Source: Glaciecola sp964195425 (lineage in GTDB: Bacteria > Pseudomonadota > Gammaproteobacteria > Enterobacterales > Alteromonadaceae). From it: a stretch of 64,000 nucleotides of DNA. The stretch is from contig CAXMOM010000028.1 in NCBI GenBank assembly GCA_964195425.1, forward strand, positions 8,504 through 72,503, read 5' to 3'. A program made the position numbers and the translations under genes. Positions 38,301 to 47,131 of the stretch are shown here, in pieces. Each line of letters starts with the position of its first letter. Positions within the stretch are counted from its first letter, which is position 1. The notes beneath the pieces were generated by a model. That model saw only the letters and a list, made by a program, of their open reading frames with translations. It was not told the origin of the DNA and searched no databases.

Positions 38301-41115
38301 AAAACAATCGGCCCAAGCACAAGCTTACTATCAAGATTTGCCAGCGCTACAGGCTCGAATTAACAACATAAAAGCACGTTCTTCGGGCAAGCAAGACAGC
38401 ATTATGCTGCTAAGTGGCGGCAAAGACAGTAGTTACACACTTTGTAAATTAGTCGACATGGGCTTAACGCCGGTTTGTTTTACCTTAGATAACGGCTACA
38501 TCTCTGACGGTGCTAAAGCCAATATCAAGCGTCTAGTAGAGCGTTTAGGTTTAGAGTTAGTTGTTGGTGAAACTGAAGCCATGGATGATATTTTTGTAGA
38601 CAGCCTTAAACGCTTTAGCAATGTGTGCAATGGCTGCTTTAAAACAATTTACACCATGAGTATGAAGCTGGCCAAAGAACGCGGTATAAGCGTTATTTGT
38701 ACGGGGCTTTCGCGAGGCCAAATTTTCGAAACGCGTGTTGCTCACTTGTTTCAGCAAGGCTGTTTTTCAGCTGATAAAATTGATGAAAGAATTATTGAGG
38801 CTAGAAAAGCTTACCACCGCACAGATGACATAATATCTAGACGCTTAGACGTTCAAGTATTTCAAGACGATGAAATTTTTGAACAAATCCAATACCTCGA
38901 CTATTTTAGGTATGCCGATGTTACGTTAACCGAAATGTATGACTACCTGAATAACATTGCACCATGGATACGCCCCTCTGACACTGGACGTTCTACCAAT
39001 TGCTTAATTAACGATGCCGGTATTTACGTACATAAAAAGGAACGCGGATATCATAACTATGCACTGCCATACAGTTGGGATGTGCGCCTGGGTCATAAAG
39101 AACGTGCCGCCGCTTTAGACGAACTGAATGACGAATTAGATCAGCAAAAAGTAGACGATATCCTAAAGCAAGTTGGCTATAAATATCAAAAACCAAACAC
39201 CAGTTTAAGCACCGAGGATGTATTAGTTGCGTATTACGCGGGGCCTGCAGAAGTTCAAAAGAACACCTTACAAAGCCACCTTGCGCAAACTTTACCAAAG
39301 GAATATATCCCGTCACAATTTATTTGGCTCAAAGAGCTGCCGTTAACTAAAAATGGCAAAGTAGACCGTAATGCACTGCCCAAACCTCAGCAAAGCACCC
39401 GTGAATTGACCGTTGATTACCTTGCTCCAAGCAGTGAAGTCGAAACTACATTAGCGGGGCTGTGGGGACAATTGTTAGGCGTAAAAGAAGTCGGCATTGC
39501 CGATAACTTCTTTGATTTAGGCGGCGACTCCATTGTTAATATTCAAATAGTAGCGGCAGCCAGAGAATCGGGCATAGATATTAGTCCTCAACAGGTATTT
39601 GACTACCCCACTATTGAAGCATTAGCGCAAGTTGCGGGTACCACGCAAGTATACAAAGCCGAGCAAGGAAGCGTTTCTGGTAAGCTAAGCTTACTACCCG
39701 TTCAAAAACGTTTCTTCGAAACTAATTATGAGAGTATAGAAGACGCTAACCAGTTCGTGCAGTGTGTTACCTTACAATATGACGAAGACTTCTCTACACC
39801 CATATTAAAGCGCGCCTTCTTTGCACTTCTTCAGCAGCATGATGGTTTGCGATCTAAATTTATACAAAGCGACTTAGGCTGGCAGCAGCAAGTACTGACC
39901 GATGCAGTAATAGACGTAGCAGAGATAAAGCTTGGTGCACATGAGAACTTAGATGACATTATTGCACAGCAACGAGCAGCGCTTATCGAACAACTGGATA
40001 TTACTCAAGGCCAGCTAGTTGGCGTAAGCAATATAGTGAGCGAAGTGCAAAACATTCGCTATTTGGTAATTGTGATTAATCACTTAGTGGTAGATGGTGT
40101 GTCATGGTGGATATTGCTGGGAGATTTAGCAAAATGCTGTCGTCAAATTGTTAAGCAACACACTATTCAACTACCACAAAAGTCATGTTCAGTTATCCAA
40201 TGGAGTCAAGCATTGGGCGAATATGTTAACGGCAAAGATGCTAACGCTGCCAAGAATTATTGGACCCATAAGCACAACCCTCAAGGCCAACCTGCGGCAC
40301 AAACACTTAGCAATAAAAATGAACACGTTCAATTTATGCTGAGCGAAGCAGATACTAAGTTGCTTAGTCATGAAGTACCTTCACGCTTCAGCGTTCAGGT
40401 TCCTGACGTATTGTTAGCCGCACTTACCTGTTGCAAAGCATGGTTTGCTGAGCATTCGCTTGCCAATATCGATGGCGATTTGCTCGTTGATATTGAAGGC
40501 CACGGACGTGAAGATATTATCAACGGTTTAGAAGTAATGCGCACAGTGGCTTGGTTTACCAGTATCTTTCCACTCTCGCTTAATGCTAACTCTGGGAGCC
40601 AGGACGGTTCAAAGGGCTTAAGCAATCTTGGCGAAGCACTGCGGATCACAAAAGACCAAGTACGAGGCGTTCCCAACAGAGGCATTGATTACGGATTGCT
40701 TCACTATTTGTCAGATGACGATTCTGTTGCGCAAGTTTTATCTGCACAACCTCAAGCGCAACTTTTGTTTAACTACATGGGCCAATGGGAAAGAACCCTT
40801 GAATCAGACTCTCCTTTTTCCTTCGTTAGCCCTATTTCTGCCCATCATTGCAAAAATGTGCTTAATCAGTATGCCATGGAAATAAACGTCATGATTTTTG
40901 ATGAACAACTGCAGGTCAATTTGACCTACGACAGTACGCTATTTAATAGCGAAGCCCTTGGCCGTTTTGCTCAACAATATAAACAAATGTTAAGCGACCT
41001 CATACAATACTGCATGGAAGCACAAAGCAGTGGAATAAGCCCTTCTGATTTTCCAAGCGCTAATATAGATCAAGGTGATCTGGCAGATATTTTTGCCGAA
41101 TTCGGTGAAGACTAA
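35386..41115 (+). CDS. NRPS, C-A-T-E module with a PP-loop domain inserted in the A domain
   Basis: This 1909-residue synthetase has a C domain (about 10-450) with the catalytic HHLATDAW at H140-H141-D145. The A domain (about 475-930) has A3 YTSGSTGLPKG, A4 SFDLTITSLF, A5 YNEYGPTEATV, A7 YKTGDLA and A8 QVKIRGVRIETGEIE. A PP-loop domain of about 325 residues (about 940-1265) follows. The A domain then resumes at LVAYYAGPAE and ends with K1325 in TKNGKVDRNAL. The T domain has S1382 in LGGDSIVNI, and an E domain ends the protein (NHLVVDGVSW with H1566 and D1570, IEGHGRED, NYMGQ). Pocket residues aligned to GrsA read D-L-T-K-V-G-E-V-A-K, close to asparagine codes. The start is TTG at 35386 after AGGAG. 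It accepts the pyrrolyl group and should leave a D-residue. Confidence 0.9.
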   Translation: MTAFHSNATNIPITTTQNLILTGQQIQPLDPLYNMVMVYRIAGAISPVHFRLAFDTLVNNCDAMRIVFTDLDTQAKQYVLDEIEYKVEQVDFSGQSDPLASYKNWESERKLINFNLSKCLFDCALITLSDTDYIWYFNQHHLATDAWSTEVTYHYVAHCYYLAERDQIENAEGLGSFSEHALQEADKLAKRLASEKPNKRFSRAQEYWTNKLDKPVIPSKFYRAVPLKKSSITLRHKCDFGEERSAKFRALLSKDSFAAFSTDLGLMQLFATVLYSYLHRINGNNILSIGTPCHSRTTVKLKQTPGLLINIFPLQVDIQTDETFASLYQKVAQANQELLINAVPGANEVTHNHAFDVVLNYITASFGNFDGLPMTSDWVHPDSGDRNHLMRLQVQNFDEERAITLFFDLNIDAFQGQETNWVMEHFLKLVDAFLDNPEQDITKPKLVDSLADQSINQFSKIVDASQDKTGSSTVLELFEQSLESHLQKTALVSGETSVSFDQLNAQSDILARYLVQQGLVSRFSDCETEGSTNCPPIAVFMDRSIQSVIAILGILKAGATFLPVDVHYPESRAAYILSDAKVDLIISCEEYTEALSGFDQAKLLIDKQWSTIANTISGLASTDSTLPTVSSQGIAYVIYTSGSTGLPKGVEVTHGGLHNYLSWARQYYLQGAVLDFPLFSSLSFDLTITSLFLPLISGGKLVIYSESADASDITIRNVIEDNRVDIIKLTPAHLTLIQNMDLSASKLKKLVVGGDDFKTELALNLDKYFAGNIELYNEYGPTEATVACTVHRFNPLVDTAASVPIGTPIDNASIYILDNQLNAVPQGVVGEIYIAGKGLAKGYLHQEELTNERFIYYPTNAATAQNKPLRLYKTGDLASFNSNGVLEYWGRNDHQVKIRGVRIETGEIEAALLGMPNIQDTIVDIASRLGLQGSNEDTLLEVEHCTQCGLAANHPSAQLDAEKVCRICRIYEKQSAQAQAYYQDLPALQARINNIKARSSGKQDSIMLLSGGKDSSYTLCKLVDMGLTPVCFTLDNGYISDGAKANIKRLVERLGLELVVGETEAMDDIFVDSLKRFSNVCNGCFKTIYTMSMKLAKERGISVICTGLSRGQIFETRVAHLFQQGCFSADKIDERIIEARKAYHRTDDIISRRLDVQVFQDDEIFEQIQYLDYFRYADVTLTEMYDYLNNIAPWIRPSDTGRSTNCLINDAGIYVHKKERGYHNYALPYSWDVRLGHKERAAALDELNDELDQQKVDDILKQVGYKYQKPNTSLSTEDVLVAYYAGPAEVQKNTLQSHLAQTLPKEYIPSQFIWLKELPLTKNGKVDRNALPKPQQSTRELTVDYLAPSSEVETTLAGLWGQLLGVKEVGIADNFFDLGGDSIVNIQIVAAARESGIDISPQQVFDYPTIEALAQVAGTTQVYKAEQGSVSGKLSLLPVQKRFFETNYESIEDANQFVQCVTLQYDEDFSTPILKRAFFALLQQHDGLRSKFIQSDLGWQQQVLTDAVIDVAEIKLGAHENLDDIIAQQRAALIEQLDITQGQLVGVSNIVSEVQNIRYLVIVINHLVVDGVSWWILLGDLAKCCRQIVKQHTIQLPQKSCSVIQWSQALGEYVNGKDANAAKNYWTHKHNPQGQPAAQTLSNKNEHVQFMLSEADTKLLSHEVPSRFSVQVPDVLLAALTCCKAWFAEHSLANIDGDLLVDIEGHGREDIINGLEVMRTVAWFTSIFPLSLNANSGSQDGSKGLSNLGEALRITKDQVRGVPNRGIDYGLLHYLSDDDSVAQVLSAQPQAQLLFNYMGQWERTLESDSPFSFVSPISAHHCKNVLNQYAMEINVMIFDEQLQVNLTYDSTLFNSEALGRFAQQYKQMLSDLIQYCMEAQSSGISPSDFPSANIDQGDLADIFAEFGED
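38203..39180 (+). other. PP-loop (adenine nucleotide alpha-hydrolase) domain inside the A domain
   Basis: This segment of the synthetase at 35386 covers about residues 940-1265. It opens with C945-x2-C948 and C965-x2-C968, as in the N-termini of WbpG-type sugar amidotransferases. The ATP-pyrophosphatase loop SGGKDSS follows at 1010-1016, with CNGC (C1081, C1084) and a further Cys at 1206 in STNCLI. The end reads SWDVRLGHKERAAALDEL, like the closing part of WbpG. It lies between motifs A8 and A9, the site used by methyltransferase and oxidase insertions in other interrupted A domains. Reading is continuous, so it is not a separate gene. Confidence 0.88.
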
Positions 41116-41167
41116 AAGCAGTGAAGGCACAGAGCGTCAAACTTAAACAATAAGAGTCAGGCAGTAA

Positions 41168-44100
41168 ATGAATAAAAACATACAAGCTATTTATCCCCTA
41201 ACGCCTCTACAAGAGGGGATTTTGTATCATACAATAGAAATGCCTAACTCAGACATTTACTTCCAGCAATTTAGCTGCGGTATAGAGCACCTAGACGACC
41301 CTGAAAAATGGCATCAAAGTTGGCAAACAGTCGCGCAAAGCCATGCCATTATGCGCACTTTATTTACCTGGAGCAATCGACCACAGCCACTTCAAATTGT
41401 GAGAGAACGAGTTACTCTGCCATGGCACGAACTCAATTGGAGTGAATATTCTAGCCTGCAACAAGGCGAAAAATGGGCTTCGCTTATGCAAAGAGATCGT
41501 GATCTTGGCTTTGAGCTGTCTACAGCACCTTTGATGCGTTTCACCCTAGTGAAAATAGGCCCACATAAATATCATTTCCTGTTTAGTTTTCACCATATTG
41601 TACTTGATGGCTGGTCACAAAGACTGTTGTTTGACCAAGCACTAGCGAATTATAATAGCAAAACCCAGCTTGAAAATACCAACGTTGTTGTTGACGGCGA
41701 ATCTACCAAACACACATACTCAAGCTTCATAGAATGGTTGGGTAAACAAGACAAAGACCACGCCAAAACGTTTTGGACAAAAAAGCTCCTTGGGTTTGAA
41801 GTACCCACTAATATTGTTAATGATATGCCGGTTGTTGCAAATAATACCGAAACAGTTGATAAAAATAAGCGTAGTACGCAAGAATTAAGCATTAAAACAA
41901 GTATTGTAGAAAAACTTAATGCACAAGCCAGACGTCATCAATTAACATTAAACAGTCTGTTACTAGGTGCATGGTCACTCATCCTAGGATCACATAATAG
42001 AACACACGACGTACTGTTTGGAACCACGGTCGCTGGACGCCCCATCGACCTTCCTAATGCCGATAAAATTGCGGGCTTGTTTATCAATACGCTTCCCTTT
42101 AGAACAAACATTGACGCACAATCTACGCTGGCTGATTGGCTAGCAACATTACAATCGAGTCAGGCGGCGTGCAGAGAGTACGAACAAACACCTTTAACCG
42201 ACATTCAGCGCTATAGCGAGCTTAGTTCAGGCACCCCTTTGTTTGAATCAATTCTTGTGGTTGAAAACTTACCCAGTGCTGCTAGTAGCAAAGAATCCAG
42301 CCACGACCAAGCAGAAAAAATTACTATTTACGACCCTCATTATACCGAATATAGTCACTATCCATTGGCGATATTGATAGACCCGAGCGATGGCCTGAAC
42401 CTAATTGCGGTGCACCAAGAAAGTAAAGTCAGTGCAGCGCGCGCGCAAGCAGTATTAGACCAACTGCTCACAGTATTGCTGCAAATGAGCCAATCATTAG
42501 ACACCCGCGTGGCTAATGTTGTTTCGCTACCCGATATTACCAAGCAAAAACAACTTACCCAATGGAATCGAACCCAACACGATTTCTCTGACGTAATACC
42601 GGTTCATCAAATGTTTGAAAAATGGGCTTTAGCTACACCTGATCATACCGCCATAATTGACACTACGGGTGATAAAGAACAAAGACTTAGCTATGCCCAC
42701 ATAAACACCCAAGCCAACAGACTAGCACACTTTCTTAGAACAAAATCACTCAAGCCGAGCAGCATAGTGCCTATTTTACTCGAACGCAGTGCACGTTTTC
42801 TTATCAGCTTGCTGGCGGTAATGAAGGCGGGTGGCGCTTATATTCCCCTTGATACTGACCAGCCAGCGCAAAGACACACTGCGATTATTTCAAGCCTGCA
42901 AGACGATAACCTTGTCTTAATTAGCCAAAGTAGTTTGCAGCATAAAGTAGACTCCAGCGTTTCAATAGCACATAAAATTATACTAGATGAATGCCATTCC
43001 CAAATAGAAAATTGCTCAAGCGAGAACGTAAATCTGCAGGTTGATTTAGACCAGTTAGCTTATGTAATTTATACCTCTGGTTCTACTGGTGTGCCCAAAG
43101 GCGTGATGATTGAACATAAGGCATTGGCAAATTCTACACTCGCCAGAAATACCTTTTATCCTAGCGCGCCCACTACTTTTTTATTGCTGTCTTCTTTGGC
43201 AACAGATAGCTCTATTGCGGGTATATATTGGACGCTATGCAGCGGTGGTACGCTAGTACTATCGGCAAAACGCCTTGAACAAGATATGCAGGCATTAGAG
43301 CAAAAGATCAGCGATTACAGCGTTACCCATTTACTGTGCATACCCAGTTTGTACCAACTCATTTTAGAAAATACAGAATCCCAAAATTTGCAGCACCTCA
43401 ACACGGTCATAGTCGCGGGTGAAAGCTGCAATCAGAGCGTTATTCAGTTGCATCAACAGGTATTGCCAACAACTGAATTATATAACGAATATGGGCCCTC
43501 TGAATGTTGTGTTTGGGCAACAGCATCGTGCTTGACACATTGGCATGGCGCACAAGAAGTATCTATTGGTCGCGCTATTAGCAACACGCAAATTTATGTG
43601 CTGGACCAAAATCTGCAGCCCGTTTTGCCTCACATCACAGGTGAACTTTATATTGGCGGTGCAAATATCGCACGTGGTTATCTACATCAAGATGAAAAAA
43701 CGGCAGAGGTCTTTGTTGAAAACCCTTTCAGTGAATCTGATCTTATAAACCAGAGCAAACTATATAAAACCGGAGATTTGGTAAAATATACGAGCAATGG
43801 CGACCTTATTTTTATAGGCCGGGCAGACAATCAGGTCAAATTACGTGGTTTTCGAATAGAGCCAGAAGAAATTGAACATGTCTTGTGCTCACATCCCCTA
43901 ATTGAAGAAGCGCTGGTTTTTGTAGAAATTCCTGCTGTATCAGATGATTGTTTGTTTGATGCTTTGGTAACCCTAGAGGATGATCTGGCCAAGGCTTTGT
44001 TAGCTGACATTGGAAGTATAACTGAGCTGATAAGCGAATATAAGCAGCAAATTAGCCAACTATCAGCCACGCAAAAACAAACATTAGCAGACAAACTATC

Positions 44101-46135
44101 CCTTAAACCAGATAAGGCGAAAGCAAAATTGCTTGCCTGCGTGTCGATGGTCAATAACGAAACTGTTGATACTAAAGTCCTTAAGAATTTCGCCCAGTCT
44201 TTACTGCCTATGCATTTTGTTCCGCACGTATGGAAACAAGTACAAGCGCTACCGCGAACATCTATTGGAAAAATTCAACGCCAACATGCACAGAGCTTTG
44301 GGTGGCAAGAATTGGCGAAGCAAAAAATCGAAAAGCCTGAAGAATCGGCAAATGAAGTACACGACAAATTTGACATCTTTGGTAACAATAACTACATCGC
44401 TCCCACCAACGAAACAGAAATAATACTGGCAAAAATTTGGAGTGAAGTACTAGGCGCTGGAGATATTAGTATTCACGACGAGTTTTTAGAAGTGGGCGGT
44501 GACTCCTTGCTCAGCATACGTATTTTGGCTCGCATTAATAAAGCAGGCCTGAATATCGCCACTCAAGACTTTTTCGAATTTCCCACTATCGCAGGGCAAG
44601 CAAAAGCCATAAGCAAAGCCAGTGAAAATAGTTATGAAAAAGGCAGCACCAAAGGTAAGTTTGCCTTAATTCCTATTCAACATTGGTTATTCGAGCGTAT
44701 TCAAATAAATCCACAACACTGGAACCAGTCTAAATTAATAGCGGTTGACGAAAGCCTCGACTTCCCTTCGCTTGAGCGCGCATTTCAAAAAGTAGTGTTA
44801 CAGCACGATGCCTTACGCATTGCATTCGTGCAGACCGATGTTTTACCAAATGCTATTTCACTAGAGAAAAACACGCAACACTGGCAACAAGAATACCTGC
44901 CATTAGACGCGCATTTAGCCGTTGATTTCATCGATATTTCGCAATTAAGCGAACAGCAGCAAAGTGATTCAATTGAGCAGCAACTCCAATTGATGAACCG
45001 TTCAATGAACCTATCTAAAGGTAATTTAGCACGTTTAGCTTTTTTCAAAACAGCCCCTGGAACGGCTAATAAATTGGCGATGGTAATACATCATCTAATT
45101 ATTGATGTAGAGTCGTGGTACATCTTGCTTGAAGACTTACAAAACTGTTGGGCTACATATGCGCAAGGCAAAACACCTGAGTTGCCGCGCAAAACAACTT
45201 CTTTTAAACACTGGTCTGAAAAGTTATTTGAATACGCTTCAAGCGATTTACTGAGTACTGAGGTAACTTATTGGGAGACACAAACTAGTCATACAAGACT
45301 CCCGGTAGATTTCAACCTTTCTGACGTTACGGGTAACAAACTTGCTACTGGCGGTATTGCTGAAAATACAGTGGGTTCGGGAGATGTAATATCAACATCT
45401 TTAGATAAAGAACAAACTGCACTCTTACTTCTCGATCTGCCTAAAAAACTAAAAGTGGAAGTCAAAGACGCATTGCTTACTGCACTCGTTATAGCAATCA
45501 ATAATTGGACCCACAGCGAACAGGTACTCATCGATATAGAAGGACACGGAAGAGAAAACCTATTTGAAAATGTAGATACAAGTCGCACTATTGGCTGGTT
45601 CACAACTGCTTTTCCAGTGCTTTTTAGCATAGATTCTTTTGCCGATCCTATCGCGACATTAGTATCAGTGAGCACTACGCTCAGCGCTATACCTAAAAAA
45701 GGGATTGGCTATGGTTTATTGCGCGAAAACAGATCAGACAATACGCTTAAACAGCAGCCTTATTCCGAAATAGGCTATAACTTTTTAGGACAGGTCGACA
45801 CTCAAAAAAGCGGTAATAGCGCCAGTTTATTAACACAAATTGCCAGTAATATTGGAGAGCCTAGGGGCCTTACCGGTTTAAGAACCTCATCTCTAGAAAT
45901 AAATGCAAGAATTGAAAAAGAGCAACTTCATGTTGATTGGTCTTATAGCCGTAATCTTCATAAAACAGGCACTATTGAAAAGCTAGCCGAAGATTTCAAT
46001 CAGGCCTTAAGTGATTTGTTGTCGTTAGAGCAGCCTGAAGCAAGCGAGCAAGGCGAAACTGACCTTTTCGATTTAGTCGACCTAGAAAACGACGACTTAG
46101 ATGCATTAACCAAAGCATTATCGGGTGATAATTAA
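41168..46135 (+). CDS. NRPS, C-A-T-E module
   Basis: This 1655-residue synthetase starts NIQAIYPLTPLQEGILYH, a docking (COM) acceptor type followed by a C domain of the kind that takes a D-residue donor, with HHIVLDGW at H142-H143-D147. The A domain (about 475-1060) has A3 YTSGSTGVPKG, A4 TDSSIAGIYW, A5 YNEYGPSECCVW and the A10 lysine in TSIGKIQR; a helical, Lys-rich insertion of about 50 residues lies between A8 and A9. Pocket residues read about D-S-A-L-I-A-E-V-W-K, which I cannot assign. The T domain has S1113 in VGGDSLLSI. The C-terminal E domain has HHLIIDVESW (H1308-H1309-D1313), IEGHGREN and NFLGQ, so a D-residue is expected. An acidic tail (LVDLENDDLDALTKALSG) fits a docking donor. 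Confidence 0.92.
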   Translation: MNKNIQAIYPLTPLQEGILYHTIEMPNSDIYFQQFSCGIEHLDDPEKWHQSWQTVAQSHAIMRTLFTWSNRPQPLQIVRERVTLPWHELNWSEYSSLQQGEKWASLMQRDRDLGFELSTAPLMRFTLVKIGPHKYHFLFSFHHIVLDGWSQRLLFDQALANYNSKTQLENTNVVVDGESTKHTYSSFIEWLGKQDKDHAKTFWTKKLLGFEVPTNIVNDMPVVANNTETVDKNKRSTQELSIKTSIVEKLNAQARRHQLTLNSLLLGAWSLILGSHNRTHDVLFGTTVAGRPIDLPNADKIAGLFINTLPFRTNIDAQSTLADWLATLQSSQAACREYEQTPLTDIQRYSELSSGTPLFESILVVENLPSAASSKESSHDQAEKITIYDPHYTEYSHYPLAILIDPSDGLNLIAVHQESKVSAARAQAVLDQLLTVLLQMSQSLDTRVANVVSLPDITKQKQLTQWNRTQHDFSDVIPVHQMFEKWALATPDHTAIIDTTGDKEQRLSYAHINTQANRLAHFLRTKSLKPSSIVPILLERSARFLISLLAVMKAGGAYIPLDTDQPAQRHTAIISSLQDDNLVLISQSSLQHKVDSSVSIAHKIILDECHSQIENCSSENVNLQVDLDQLAYVIYTSGSTGVPKGVMIEHKALANSTLARNTFYPSAPTTFLLLSSLATDSSIAGIYWTLCSGGTLVLSAKRLEQDMQALEQKISDYSVTHLLCIPSLYQLILENTESQNLQHLNTVIVAGESCNQSVIQLHQQVLPTTELYNEYGPSECCVWATASCLTHWHGAQEVSIGRAISNTQIYVLDQNLQPVLPHITGELYIGGANIARGYLHQDEKTAEVFVENPFSESDLINQSKLYKTGDLVKYTSNGDLIFIGRADNQVKLRGFRIEPEEIEHVLCSHPLIEEALVFVEIPAVSDDCLFDALVTLEDDLAKALLADIGSITELISEYKQQISQLSATQKQTLADKLSLKPDKAKAKLLACVSMVNNETVDTKVLKNFAQSLLPMHFVPHVWKQVQALPRTSIGKIQRQHAQSFGWQELAKQKIEKPEESANEVHDKFDIFGNNNYIAPTNETEIILAKIWSEVLGAGDISIHDEFLEVGGDSLLSIRILARINKAGLNIATQDFFEFPTIAGQAKAISKASENSYEKGSTKGKFALIPIQHWLFERIQINPQHWNQSKLIAVDESLDFPSLERAFQKVVLQHDALRIAFVQTDVLPNAISLEKNTQHWQQEYLPLDAHLAVDFIDISQLSEQQQSDSIEQQLQLMNRSMNLSKGNLARLAFFKTAPGTANKLAMVIHHLIIDVESWYILLEDLQNCWATYAQGKTPELPRKTTSFKHWSEKLFEYASSDLLSTEVTYWETQTSHTRLPVDFNLSDVTGNKLATGGIAENTVGSGDVISTSLDKEQTALLLLDLPKKLKVEVKDALLTALVIAINNWTHSEQVLIDIEGHGRENLFENVDTSRTIGWFTTAFPVLFSIDSFADPIATLVSVSTTLSAIPKKGIGYGLLRENRSDNTLKQQPYSEIGYNFLGQVDTQKSGNSASLLTQIASNIGEPRGLTGLRTSSLEINARIEKEQLHVDWSYSRNLHKTGTIEKLAEDFNQALSDLLSLEQPEASEQGETDLFDLVDLENDDLDALTKALSGDN

Positions 46136-46136
46136 T

Positions 46137-46208
46137 ATGGAGCGTTTATATAAACTAGAGAAACCGATTAAAGACATAAGTAAAATTCCAATTGGTAAGA
46201 GTGAATGA
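46137..46208 (+). CDS. Possible 23-residue peptide between NRPS genes
   Basis: A reading frame beginning two bases after the synthetase stop encodes a 23-residue basic peptide (MERLYKLEKPIKDISKIP, then IGKSE). Its stop overlaps the ATG of the outer-membrane protein gene (ATGA). The overlap is the kind seen in coupled genes, but there is no strong ribosome site and the length is too short for coding statistics. It may be a leader that couples translation. Confidence 0.3.
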   Translation: MERLYKLEKPIKDISKIPIGKSE

Positions 46209-46897
46209 ATATGAAGAATAAATTAACATTAATCGCTATTTTTTCTATCTTTATAGTATCAACGGCATCAGCAACAGAAGTAGATATTGGCTACGGTAGT
46301 CGCTATATATCTGAGAGCAGAAATCAGCTTAGCTCTGGTGGTATCTATTGGATAAGTGGTTTGCAAGAGATTAATGAAAACCTGGCGCTTGGCATTGCCT
46401 ATGGCTTTTCGGCAAGCTCAGATGATAGATATGATGAACTTAATCTAGTCGTCCAATACAATAATTCTTTAGCATGGATGGACTATACACTAGGTTACAC
46501 TCGCTTAGAGTTTTTTGAAGATAATGAAAGCGATGACGAAATCAGCGTAGGTTTAACGCATACTGAAATCGCAACATTTACGCCATTTGCAAATTTCGTA
46601 TACAGTGTAGAAGCAGGTGGATTTTTCGCCGAATTTGGTGGAGAAAAAGACTTTCAGTTAAATGAACAAGTCTCTATTACTCCACATCTACTAGTAGCTT
46701 ACGATTTTGGCTACGCAAGTGGTGAGCAAGATGGTTACAATCATACTTCAATTGGCGCAACTCTTAATTATGCAGTATCTGAAGGCTTTTCCATTTGTGG
46801 CATTGTCGAAAAAACGATTGGTGGTAGTATCGTTAAAAGAGAAGCTGATAAAGCCGATCAGTTTTGGAGTGGTATCCATGCTACTTATAGTTGGTAA
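46205..46897 (+). CDS. Outer-membrane beta-barrel protein in the NRPS operon
   Basis: The 230-residue protein has a signal peptide (MKNKLTLIAIFSIFIVSTASA) and then 8 to 10 amphipathic strands with alternating aromatic residues, ending in a C-terminal Trp (HATYSW), the signal for barrel insertion. Charged loops such as FFEDNESDDEI are surface candidates. The start may be 46205 or the Met at 46211. No family name is certain. Its position between two synthetases suggests export of, or protection from, the product. Confidence 0.8.
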   Translation: MNMKNKLTLIAIFSIFIVSTASATEVDIGYGSRYISESRNQLSSGGIYWISGLQEINENLALGIAYGFSASSDDRYDELNLVVQYNNSLAWMDYTLGYTRLEFFEDNESDDEISVGLTHTEIATFTPFANFVYSVEAGGFFAEFGGEKDFQLNEQVSITPHLLVAYDFGYASGEQDGYNHTSIGATLNYAVSEGFSICGIVEKTIGGSIVKREADKADQFWSGIHATYSW

Positions 46898-47131
46898 ATT
46901 AACGCCGTTATGTAATATCGATTTTAGTTAATCCGCATCAGGTAATCCGCGCTTAACTTAGCTAACAAGCACATCGTGTTAACTTTACGAAAAGTAAGAA
47001 GTGACACTTTTTATTAACATAAACACAAAAGGAACAATCACAAGCTACAGCAAGCCGACTGGGTGTATAAGAGCAGCCTAACAGTAAGAAAGACCCTAAT
47101 GCTAGCATGTTGATTGTGGTTACACAGAAGT

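Noticed and set aside
38203..39180. PP-loop segment as a separate gene or an assembly join
   Set aside because: The frame is uninterrupted across both junctions, and the A8 motif before and the A9/A10 lysine after are both intact, so it is an insertion in one protein.
39008..39316. Antisense reading frames inside the synthetases and other large genes
   Set aside because: They lie opposite strong coding sequence, have no domain features and no ribosome sites; they are frame shadows.
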